Part shown: piece by piece, positions 6,878 to 13,885 of the stretch | Position numbering within the stretch: the stretch's first letter is position 1 | Layout: every line of letters starts with the position of its first letter | Assembly: GCA_964586315.1 (NCBI GenBank) | Contig: CAZPHE010000010.1 | Coordinates: 1-47,909, forward strand | DNA length: 47,909 nucleotides | Reading direction: 5' to 3' | Origin: CAZEER01 sp964586315 | Lineage (GTDB): Bacteria > Fidelibacterota > Marinisomatia > Marinisomatales > UBA1611 | The notes under the pieces: generated by a model | Seen by the model: only the letters and a program-made list of their open reading frames with translations | Database searches by the model: none | Told to the model about the DNA's origin: nothing | Made by a program: the position numbers and the translations under genes

Positions 6878-7876
6878 TTATTTTAATTCCATGATTTGTT
6901 TCATCATTTTCTTATCATCCGGTAAAAGCCCCGAATTTACAAGTCTTGGTGTTAAAGTCTTCAATCTTGGTTCTTTTTCAAAAACTTGGAAAAATATTGG
7001 CAACGCTTGCTTCAAATTACCTTTACTTGCCAAAGTAACTGCTGACCAATATGGTAGCTCTGGATTTTCTGGGTATAATTTAGATGCTTTTTCATACTCA
7101 ATTAATGCTTCATCAATTTGTTCTATTTCTAAATAATAATCACCCTTATTCGCATGTTTGTATGCACGGTGAATTCTAATTAATCTTTTTAGTTCTTTTA
7201 ATGGTTCTAAGTGATCATCCACCCTTATATCCATTATAATATCTTTCCAGGATTCTCCAGTCGGCTCTCCACTTACAATCAGCATCGCAGCTGATTGCTT
7301 ACCTCTAATATCTCCACCTTCTTCTTCGGCTGCTTCTAATGATGCCATCATTTTCTCAGCTAAATCACCATTTGTATTTTCAAATGCTACTGCCATTGCT
7401 GGCCATACAGATTCTTTTTCCATAAGATTAGCTTGTACAGAAAAATTTTCACCAATTTGGTGACCTGCAGCATAAATACAATTTTCCCCAGTATGTGCTG
7501 CTACATTCCCATTTATATCAATCATAGCTACCTGTCGAACTGCTTCACCTTTATCTTCTGCAATAAGGCCCTCTAATGCTTCTTCAGCAGATTGTCCATT
7601 TTCCATTCGTTTTAACCCTTCTGGACCATACTCTACTTTTACAAAAGATTGAGTAGCAACCGCACCAACACCCGCTTTTGCCCAGGGAACTAAAAAGCCT
7701 ACTGAGAACCAATGACTTTGTACTGCAACACCTAATTCACCAGTATTCTCATCATAAGCAACAATAGAATAGGTGTGTACCGGATTAGTTCCTGTATAGG
7801 TTTGTGCTAATACAATACCCAGAAAAATTCCGGGGACTATAAGTGTTGTATTTATAGTTTTACGAAAATTCTCCAT
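6878..7876 (-). CDS. Exported DUF1028 Ntn-hydrolase-like protein with C-terminal TPRs
   Basis: The 332-residue product has a signal peptide (hydrophobic IVPGIFLGIVLAQ). The DUF1028 domain (about 34-235) carries the hallmarks HTYSIVAYDENTGELGVAVQS, VGAVATQSFV, GNVAAHTGENCI and GKQSAAMLIVSG. DUF1028 has an Ntn-hydrolase-like fold, with a function not settled. Residues 240-325 form about two tetratricopeptide-like repeats (DEALIEYEKASKLYPENPELPYW) instead of the peptidoglycan-binding tail some members carry. The mature protein probably works in the periplasm. It sits 6 nt after the Cys-repeat gene and 13 nt before the secreted esterase gene, so the three look co-transcribed. Confidence 0.85.
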   Translation of the reverse strand: MENFRKTINTTLIVPGIFLGIVLAQTYTGTNPVHTYSIVAYDENTGELGVAVQSHWFSVGFLVPWAKAGVGAVATQSFVKVEYGPEGLKRMENGQSAEEALEGLIAEDKGEAVRQVAMIDINGNVAAHTGENCIYAAGHQIGENFSVQANLMEKESVWPAMAVAFENTNGDLAEKMMASLEAAEEEGGDIRGKQSAAMLIVSGEPTGESWKDIIMDIRVDDHLEPLKELKRLIRIHRAYKHANKGDYYLEIEQIDEALIEYEKASKLYPENPELPYWSAVTLASKGNLKQALPIFFQVFEKEPRLKTLTPRLVNSGLLPDDKKMMKQIMELK

Positions 7877-7882
7877 AAATCT

Positions 7883-8179
7883 TTATGTTGTTTCACAACA
7901 GGGTTTGGTGCAATTAGTTGCGCACTTTTTATTTAATTTCTTTGAGCAACATGGCTTGCTACAATTTGAACCACATGTTTTCACAATATTCTGTGTGCAA
8001 CAAGGTTTAGAACAATTTGGGGAACATGCTTTTACGACCTTATTACAACAATCTTTCTTGCTACAAACAACTCCTGATTTACAATTATTCACTGAATTCA
8101 TTTCAGGTTTAATATTTAATACAGTAACGATCATTATAAAAACTAATGATACAAAAACACCAATGGTTAAACGATTCAT
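7883..8179 (-). CDS. Membrane-anchored cysteine-repeat protein
   Basis: This 98-residue protein has one hydrophobic anchor (about 5-23). The rest carries 16 cysteines. Three near-identical 17-residue units place C-x3-C-x3-CC at 52-61, 69-78 and 86-95 (CSPNCSKPCC, CGSNCSKPCC, CATNCTKPCC), and a worn first unit ends at C44-C45. Lys and Asn fill the gaps. The pattern resembles metal-thiolate proteins or small disulfide-rich proteins. No named family is recognised. The domain probably faces the periplasm. A TGGAGT ribosome site precedes the ATG. It is the first gene of a probable operon with the DUF1028 and esterase genes. Confidence 0.75.
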   Translation of the reverse strand: MNRLTIGVFVSLVFIMIVTVLNIKPEMNSVNNCKSGVVCSKKDCCNKVVKACSPNCSKPCCTQNIVKTCGSNCSKPCCSKKLNKKCATNCTKPCCETT

Positions 8180-8253
8180 TTTATACTCCAGTTAGAAATA
8201 ATTTTAGTATAATATTTTAATGAATATATAAAATATCTAGGTCTTAAATAAAT

Positions 8254-8864
8254 TTAAGAATAAAATTTCTTAAAAGAATATGAATCAACATTGTTATCGA
8301 GTTTTATTGGAAGAGTATAAAGATTAAATGCTAAGGATACTCTTATATTATTGCTCTTATTTACTTCAACTGAATGCTCTAAACTAGAATTAAATAAAAT
8401 CATCTTTCCAGTTTGAGAGAGAACAGACCATTCATCCCAACAATTATCAATTTTCTTTCGGAATTTAATATCCCCTGAATTTTTAGGTAATTGAAGATAA
8501 TATACTCCGGAAAGTACGGCATTCTCTTTGTGATCATGCCATCCAGTAGATTCTCCTGTAGTTGCTATATTAAACCAAAACTCATTTTTATTGAAACCTA
8601 ATTCTTTATGAGGAATAACTAAAGATTGATTAGTAATATTTTGCCTTCCCTGCAGGCAAAATTAAAAATTTTTTTCACTTTAGGTATATGTACCATATCT
8701 AGATAATGATTCTCCCATTTTCCATTTATCTTATGAGAATATCTTTTTTGATTTTTTAATTTAAAAAGAGTATCAATAATCTGTTTCCGGTTCTTCCCAG
8801 AAAGTACAGGGTTAATCTCTTTAACTAATGTTTTTTTATAATTTTTCGAGCTTTTCAAAACCAA
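8254..8864 (-). pseudogene. Frameshifted 2OG-Fe(II) oxygenase family protein
   Basis: Two frames join into one protein. The N-part (8864 to about 8650) runs through KVKKIFNFACREGK. The C-part, in another frame from about 8650 to TAA 8254, reads NITNQSLVIPHKELGFNK, GWHDHKENAVLSGVYYLQLP, SGDIKF, KMILFNSSLEHSV and IRVSLAFN. Those are the paired-His, strand, distal His and Arg elements of the 2OG-FeII_Oxy_5 type (putative dioxygenases of about 200 residues). One base lost near 8645-8660, beside GCCTGCAGGGAAGGC, explains the break. The N-terminus overlaps the DUF998 gene and has only a TTG start. A sequencing error is possible, as only one shift is needed. Confidence 0.7.
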
Positions 8865-9540
8865 AACTTTGATGGACTACTGAAATTAAAAATATAATCA
8901 CTATCATTTTTTGAGAGACTACCTGCAAAACCAATGCTTTCTGTCCTGAGTGAACGGATGGTCCAAATTGTAAAACACCAATATATACTAATATTGCCAA
9001 GAAAAATAAACCATATCCCATTGCATAGCGTTTCGATAATAATTTAGATCTGAAAATTACTAAAGAATAAAAAAAAGCAGTCATAAGGAAACAATGAAAT
9101 ATGTTATTTGCAAAAAACACGTGTGATTCAAATACTAAATCTGTAGGTGTTAGCCCTGTACATATTAAACAGATTGATCCACCAAATGCAAAAATAGAAC
9201 CAATACATGCAAAAAAATAGTTTAGCTTATCATTACCAAGCATTTTTGGTAGTACCAAATAATAACAAACATAAGTTATACTTGCGATGGTCAATGAAAA
9301 TGCAAATATTATCATAGAGAGGTAATTTGGTTCACCATTTCTAGCAACATATGCACCCATATCCGAAAAAAAATTTTCTGAAAACGAATAACCTATAGAG
9401 TCCGGATTATGAATTGTCCCACCTGGATAAAATTTCATCCCTACAATCTGTAATAAGATAAAAGCTATCACTGTAATTCTTGGTAATGAAATCAACACAA
9501 TCTGTTTTTTGATATGGTTAGTGATCTGATGGATAGTCAT
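8836..9540 (-). CDS. DUF998 family membrane protein
   Basis: The 234-residue protein has six hydrophobic segments (about 18-33, 75-95, 108-127, 142-163, 175-192, 207-225) with few charged loops. The first loop carries SFSENFFSDMGAYVARNGEPN, which matches the conserved serine/acidic loop of DUF998 proteins (R-x-Y-S then I-S-x-L-G). The function of DUF998 is not known. It is probably an inner-membrane protein. Its 3' end overlaps the decayed oxygenase gene. About 64-79 nt upstream of the ATG there is a TGTGA-N6-TCACC palindrome. Confidence 0.7.
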   Translation of the reverse strand: MTIHQITNHIKKQIVLISLPRITVIAFILLQIVGMKFYPGGTIHNPDSIGYSFSENFFSDMGAYVARNGEPNYLSMIIFAFSLTIASITYVCYYLVLPKMLGNDKLNYFFACIGSIFAFGGSICLICTGLTPTDLVFESHVFFANNIFHCFLMTAFFYSLVIFRSKLLSKRYAMGYGLFFLAILVYIGVLQFGPSVHSGQKALVLQVVSQKMIVIIFLISVVHQSFGFEKLEKL

Positions 9541-9603
9541 TACTAAAATTTGGGGAAAAAATCTGAATAATGCAGAAAAATGATTTATTAAGATTTAAAA
9601 AGT

Positions 9604-9619
9604 TGTGATCTTTATCACC
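9604..9619 (-). promoter_or_regulatory. CRP/FNR-family-like operator
   Basis: TGTGA, six bases, TCACC nearly matches the CRP consensus TGTGA-N6-TCACA. It lies about 64-79 nt upstream of the DUF998 start, a plausible activator position. No regulator gene is in the window. A 16-base near-match in AT-rich DNA can arise by chance. Confidence 0.35.
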
Positions 9620-9669
9620 TAGAAAAAAAAGTGATTAGGGAGATTGAAATTTTGGAACGTATATTTAAT

Positions 9670-9698
9670 TACCAGTACCTATTAAGGTACATTTGGTA
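9670..9698. repeat. Inverted repeat / hairpin downstream of ppk2
   Basis: TACCAGTACC, loop TATTAA, then GGTAC-ATT-TGGTA makes a 10-bp stem with a 3-base bulge. It is followed 9 bases on by a second hairpin. There is no T-run, so a simple terminator is not certain. Confidence 0.45.
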
Positions 9699-9707
9699 TG
9701 TAGAGAA

Positions 9708-9755
9708 GGGGCATAATTTACTTATTGTACTTACCACAATTATGAGTTATGCCCC
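9708..9755. repeat. Long-armed inverted repeat GGGGCATAA/TTATGCCCC
   Basis: Perfect 9-bp arms enclose 30 bases. Inside them, CATAATT and AATTATG give a competing stem. The end abuts the ppk2 stop at 9762. It may stop or stabilise the ppk2 transcript, or be a copy of a dispersed palindromic element. No second copy was noticed in this window. Confidence 0.45.
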
Positions 9756-9761
9756 GGACAC

Positions 9762-10547
9762 TTAAATGATCTCAGAAACATAATTATATATTGACCTTGG
9801 TGGTCTTTCATAATTCTTTTGCTGTACCCTATTAGGCAATATCACTTCCGGAGATTCTATTGCAGTATAAGGTACAAGGTTTAAGAAATGATTTATACAG
9901 TTAATTCGAGCTTTCTTTTTATTATCCGATTCAACCACGTACCATGGAGAGAATTGAGTATCTGTATGCTCAAACATATTATCTTTCGCTTTTGAATAGT
10001 CATCCCATCGATTTACAGATTCCAAATCCATGGGACTCAATTTCCAACCTTTTGTTGGATCTTCAGCTCGTGCTTTAAATCTTTTCATTTGTTCTTCAGC
10101 ACTTACTGAAAACCAGTATTTGATTAATTGAATACCCGAACTAATAATCATCCTTTCAAATTCAGGACAAGTCTGCAAAAAATTTACATATTGTTTTTCT
10201 GTACAAAATCCCATTACCCTCTCAACACCACCTCGATTGTACCAACTTCTATCCAAAATAACAATCTCACCAGAAGCTGGTAGATGTGTAATATATCTTT
10301 GATAATACCATTGGGATTTTTCTCGATCAGTAGGAGTCGCCAATGCAACAATTTTACAATACCGAGGATTTAAATTTTCCGTAATTCGTTTTATAGTCCC
10401 TCCCTTTCCAGCAGCATCTCGACCTTCAAAAATAATTGCAATTTTTTTTCCTTTGTCAATAACCCAATCTTGTAGTTTAACTAATTCAATTTGTAATTCT
10501 TGTAGTTTTTTCTCATATTTTTTATTGAATTCTTTTTTTTCACTCAT
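9762..10547 (-). CDS. ppk2: Polyphosphate kinase 2
   Basis: The 261-residue protein has the PPK2 P-loop FEGRDAAGKGGTIKRI (about 42-57), then PTDREKSQWYYQRYITHLP and the Walker B/lid motif ILDRSWYNRGGVERVMGF. The later SVSAEEQMKRFKARAEDP and MDLESVNRWDDYSKAKD are also standard. The enzyme moves phosphate between polyphosphate and nucleotides. One-domain members usually make GTP/ATP from GDP/ADP. Length is normal for the one-domain class I form. It stands alone, with an upstream non-coding stretch of 120 nt and paired hairpins downstream. Confidence 0.95.
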   Translation of the reverse strand: MSEKKEFNKKYEKKLQELQIELVKLQDWVIDKGKKIAIIFEGRDAAGKGGTIKRITENLNPRYCKIVALATPTDREKSQWYYQRYITHLPASGEIVILDRSWYNRGGVERVMGFCTEKQYVNFLQTCPEFERMIISSGIQLIKYWFSVSAEEQMKRFKARAEDPTKGWKLSPMDLESVNRWDDYSKAKDNMFEHTDTQFSPWYVVESDNKKKARINCINHFLNLVPYTAIESPEVILPNRVQQKNYERPPRSIYNYVSEII

Positions 10548-10667
10548 TTTTATTCTTCTTTTCTAATTATTAAATAAATATAATATTCCTTTAGGATTCA
10601 GATTTGTAATAAATAATCTAACTATAATCAAATAAAGAATAAAATAGGTCAGTTATATAAAATCTCA

Positions 10668-12371
10668 CTATTCTACAAATATAATTTTCTTTGTCTCATT
10701 AAATTTTCCTGCTTCTATTGTAACAAAATAAATGCCAGTTCCCACAGGAATACCTTGACTATTTTTGGCATTCCAATTTATTGCATTATAGCCTGCTGTA
10801 TTTAGCCCAAGATATATATCGCATACCTTTCTGCTTGATAAATCGTGAACAAAAATTTTTACCATTTCATCTTTAGGCAAACTATAATGGATTTTTACTG
10901 AAGAATTAAAAGGATTAGGATAACTATTAAAAACTATAAATTGACTAGCAATCTCTTTTTGAATGATACGTACCTCATCACAAGCCATGGTGTCCTGGTA
11001 ACCAATATAATCTTCTATACAAACTGGATAGGGAGGGCATAATGAATTATTAAAAATGTTGAAATTAATAGAACTATCCCATTCAAAATCGAAAAGACAA
11101 ATATCATTATCTAAGTGACCACTTAACTGATTATCGTTTAGATATAGATACTGGAGGTTAATTAAATTATCTAATTCTAAAGGTAATCCGCCCGTTAATT
11201 GGTTATTGTACAGAAATAATTGTTGCAATTCAATTAGATCACTAATCTCATCAGGAATTTCACCAGATAGACTATTACTATATAATAACATATGCGTGAG
11301 ACTTGTTAGATCCCCTAGTTCTGAGGGCAGTGAACCTGTTAGGTCATTTTTATACAAATAAAGGTGTGTTAAATTTTCCAAATTTCCAATTGAAGGAGGG
11401 ATGTCACCATTTAAACTATTTTCAAATAGAAACAAATATTTCAGGTTAATTAAATTCCCAATTTCAGGAGGGATAGGACCTGAAAGTCCTGTGTTACCAA
11501 GATTTATTGAATCTGTAGTCTCCACCATATAACATTTATCCCAAAGATTGAATTGTCTAGGAGATATCGTATCGCAATTTGAAGTATCTTGCACTCCAAT
11601 ATTACCTTGGATACATTCTGGATAAGGTGGACAAAATTGATTATCATAAATCTTAACTAAAGATGGATTCTCCCATTCTATCTCTAGTTCACACATATCA
11701 CATGGTAATTCCCCAGTTAATTGATTATCATATATATATATACGCGTTAGATTAGTTAGGTTTTTAATAGAAGGCATATAACTTGATAAATTATTACCGT
11801 TCAAATAAAGATGAGAGAGGTTTGATAACTGTCCAATATTAGCTGGTATAGGACCAGATAGATTATTATCAAATAAATATAATTTTTCGAGATTATCCAT
11901 ATCACTAAAAATTGATGGTATAGATCCGGATAATTCATTTGAAGACATACTTAGATACTCCAAACTTACCATATTGCTAAATTCATTAGGAATTTCTCCT
12001 GTTAGGTTATTTCCATATAATTTTAGACTTATTAGATTAATAAGGTTTCCAAATGTTGGTGGTATGGTACCAGAGAGTTCATTACTTTGTAAATATAAAT
12101 AATTTAAATTACTCAAATCTCCTATTTCATCTGGGATAGGACCAGAAAGTTCATTTATAGAAAGGTTTAAATAACTCAAATTTATCAAGCTTCCTATTTC
12201 TAATGGAATTTCTCCATCTATATATAGCCCTGATAGATTTAAAGAATCAGTATTTTCAATTGAATAACAATCATTCCATAATTCTATTTCATCCTCATCA
12301 CAATCTTGTGTATAAATAATCCTTACAAGTAATAACAAACCAATAAAATAATATTTAAATCCAAACATCAT
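10668..12371 (-). CDS. Secreted leucine-rich-repeat protein with T9SS sorting tail
   Basis: The 567-residue product has a signal peptide (about 1-21). It then has two LRR blocks: residues 24-266 (about seven repeats) and 267-464 (about five). Each opens with a CD...W-x-x-CY cap and closes with C..E-W then CPPYP-x-C and a QDT-x-x-CD ending. Repeats follow the plant-type consensus L-x-x-N-x-L-S-G-x-I-P. The C-terminus (about 478-567) is a Por/T9SS type A domain: SYPNPFNSSVKIHYSLP, then GTGIYFVTIEAG. It is therefore exported by T9SS and probably held on the surface for binding proteins or glycans. The start overlaps the cupin gene by 17 nt. Confidence 0.9.
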   Translation of the reverse strand: MMFGFKYYFIGLLLLVRIIYTQDCDEDEIELWNDCYSIENTDSLNLSGLYIDGEIPLEIGSLINLSYLNLSINELSGPIPDEIGDLSNLNYLYLQSNELSGTIPPTFGNLINLISLKLYGNNLTGEIPNEFSNMVSLEYLSMSSNELSGSIPSIFSDMDNLEKLYLFDNNLSGPIPANIGQLSNLSHLYLNGNNLSSYMPSIKNLTNLTRIYIYDNQLTGELPCDMCELEIEWENPSLVKIYDNQFCPPYPECIQGNIGVQDTSNCDTISPRQFNLWDKCYMVETTDSINLGNTGLSGPIPPEIGNLINLKYLFLFENSLNGDIPPSIGNLENLTHLYLYKNDLTGSLPSELGDLTSLTHMLLYSNSLSGEIPDEISDLIELQQLFLYNNQLTGGLPLELDNLINLQYLYLNDNQLSGHLDNDICLFDFEWDSSINFNIFNNSLCPPYPVCIEDYIGYQDTMACDEVRIIQKEIASQFIVFNSYPNPFNSSVKIHYSLPKDEMVKIFVHDLSSRKVCDIYLGLNTAGYNAINWNAKNSQGIPVGTGIYFVTIEAGKFNETKKIIFVE

Positions 12372-12720
12372 TTTTTGCTGTCAAATCATTAATTAAATCA
12401 CCTGTATTAGTTACTTCTTTAGGTTCAATTAACATAATTTTGCATACATTTTTTGCAAATGGCTTATGTTCAACTCCTTTAGAAACCACATATAAATCTC
12501 CTTGATTTAATTTGACGGAACCATCTCTAAATTCAATTTTCATTTCACCTTCAATTACTATAAAAACTTCATCCGTATCATCATGTTTATGCCAAATAAA
12601 ATCTCCTTTTATTTTTGCAAGCTTAAATTGATAATCGTTCATTTCTGCTATAACTCGTGGAGACCATAAATCAGAAAATTTTTGAAATTTGTTTTTTATA
12701 TTAATTTTGTTTGATATCAT
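12355..12720 (-). CDS. Small cupin protein
   Basis: This 121-residue single cupin has motif 1 as GDFIWHKHDDTDEVFIVIEGEM, with the two His and a Glu of the metal site, and motif 2 as GDLYVVSKGVEHKPFA with the last His. The preceding LAKIKGDF is also usual. Proteins of this size are often metal-binding isomerases, dioxygenases or mannose-6-phosphate isomerase-like. No substrate is indicated. It overlaps the start of the LRR gene by 17 nt, which may be coincidental since the two roles do not match. Confidence 0.85.
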   Translation of the reverse strand: MISNKINIKNKFQKFSDLWSPRVIAEMNDYQFKLAKIKGDFIWHKHDDTDEVFIVIEGEMKIEFRDGSVKLNQGDLYVVSKGVEHKPFAKNVCKIMLIEPKEVTNTGDLINDLTAKNDVWI

Positions 12721-12768
12721 TTGTTACTTTTTTAACCAAACGACTTTTTTCAACTAAAAAAATCATAA

Positions 12769-13608
12769 CTAATTATTGAATTTTGATCCAGATGGATATC
12801 TATAAGGCTGAAAAGGGACCATTAGTAAATTTTTAATATTAGAATGCTCTCTGGGATTCATATGGGTATCAATCCCATAAATTAAATCATCATTTTGATT
12901 AATATGAGTGATAGTTCTAAATATATGGTCCCATATAGAAAATATATTTCCATAATTACTATCTGTATGAGGTTGCACATAGTGGTGATGAACTTTATGG
13001 AAATGTGGTGTAACAAATATGTAGGATAAAATTTTATCAATTATTGATGAAAACTTAATGTTGGCATGCGTCAGGTGAGCAAAAAATACAGATACAGTTT
13101 GATATATCATCACAAGACCAAAACTTGCACCAGTAATTAGGACTGCCAATATAGTAAAACATAATCTAAAAATATTTTCTCCGGGATGGTGTCGTAAACC
13201 ACTAGTAACATCTACATTAGGATCACTATGGTGTATAATATGGAATTTCCACATCCACCTTACTTTATGCTGAATCCAATGAATTAGCCATGCTCCAATT
13301 AGATCCATTAATGCTAAACCAAGAAAGAGATGAATCCATATTGGAAAATTTATAACATTTAATAAACCACTTTTATTAATGACATTATACTCCACCGCTG
13401 CCATTATACCTGCAGCTCCAAATAAATTGATAATAAGTGTTATTACTGTAAAAGATATATTGATACCTGCATGCTGTATTTTATCATACTTCATATCAAA
13501 AAATGGTATAATTGATTCGAGGATTAAGAATAAGGTTAAACCACTAATTAAAAATAGAATTCTGAGTTCATCAGGTATGTGATTAAAAAAATTTAGTAAT
13601 TCATTCAT
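12769..13608 (-). CDS. Sterol desaturase / fatty acid hydroxylase family membrane enzyme
   Basis: The 279-residue protein has four or more hydrophobic segments and the eight-histidine di-iron pattern: HWIQH (about 124), FHIIHH (about 137), HANIK after FAHLTH (about 180) and HKVHHH (about 205). Family members use a di-iron centre to hydroxylate or desaturate sterols, carotenoids or fatty acids in membranes. The spacing fits the bacterial FA_hydroxylase group. Substrate cannot be told. It is flanked by the cupin gene (48 nt downstream) and tRNA-Val, without operon partners that name a pathway. Confidence 0.85.
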   Translation of the reverse strand: MNELLNFFNHIPDELRILFLISGLTLFLILESIIPFFDMKYDKIQHAGINISFTVITLIINLFGAAGIMAAVEYNVINKSGLLNVINFPIWIHLFLGLALMDLIGAWLIHWIQHKVRWMWKFHIIHHSDPNVDVTSGLRHHPGENIFRLCFTILAVLITGASFGLVMIYQTVSVFFAHLTHANIKFSSIIDKILSYIFVTPHFHKVHHHYVQPHTDSNYGNIFSIWDHIFRTITHINQNDDLIYGIDTHMNPREHSNIKNLLMVPFQPYRYPSGSKFNN

Positions 13609-13736
13609 AATATTGTAATAGAGAGTATTATTATCTTATTTAAACTGCAAATAAAAACATTGTTTAATTTAAAATATAATAATCTATATGCTAAAAAGAA
13701 GATAAATCACATAAGATGGGAAATAAGGATAAAAAT

Positions 13737-13768
13737 AAAAAAATCACCGTAACCCAGTGTATTTTTTT
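13737..13768 (-). terminator. Bidirectional rho-independent terminator
   Basis: AAAAAAATCAC, loop CGTAACCCA, then GTG-T-ATTTTTTT gives an 11-bp stem with one bulged T and A/T tracts on both sides. It lies 22 nt beyond the 3' end of tRNA-Val and would end the lon/tRNA transcript. On the other strand nothing needs ending nearby. Confidence 0.65.
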
Positions 13769-13789
13769 AAAATTGTTATTAATGCTTAG

Positions 13790-13863
13790 TGGGCGATGAG
13801 AGATTCGAACTCCCGACACCTGCGGTGTAAACGCAGTGCTCTAACCAACTGAGCTAATCGCCC
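13790..13863 (-). tRNA. tRNA-Val (anticodon UAC)
   Basis: The 74-nt minus-strand gene folds fully: acceptor GGGCGAT/ATCGCCC with discriminator A, D-arm GCTC/GAGC, anticodon arm CTGCG/CGCAG around loop TTTACAC, and T-arm GGGAG/CTCTC with loop TTCGAAT. The anticodon is TAC (UAC). The 3' CCA is not encoded. It sits 22 nt downstream of lon on the same strand, so it may be co-transcribed with it, and a terminator follows. Confidence 0.97.
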
Positions 13864-13885
13864 AAAATATAGGATAAAATATTAA

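Noticed and set aside
7883..8179. Cys-repeat protein as a RiPP precursor
   Set aside because: There is no modifying enzyme or processing transporter nearby, and the Cys units follow a membrane anchor, not a leader peptide.
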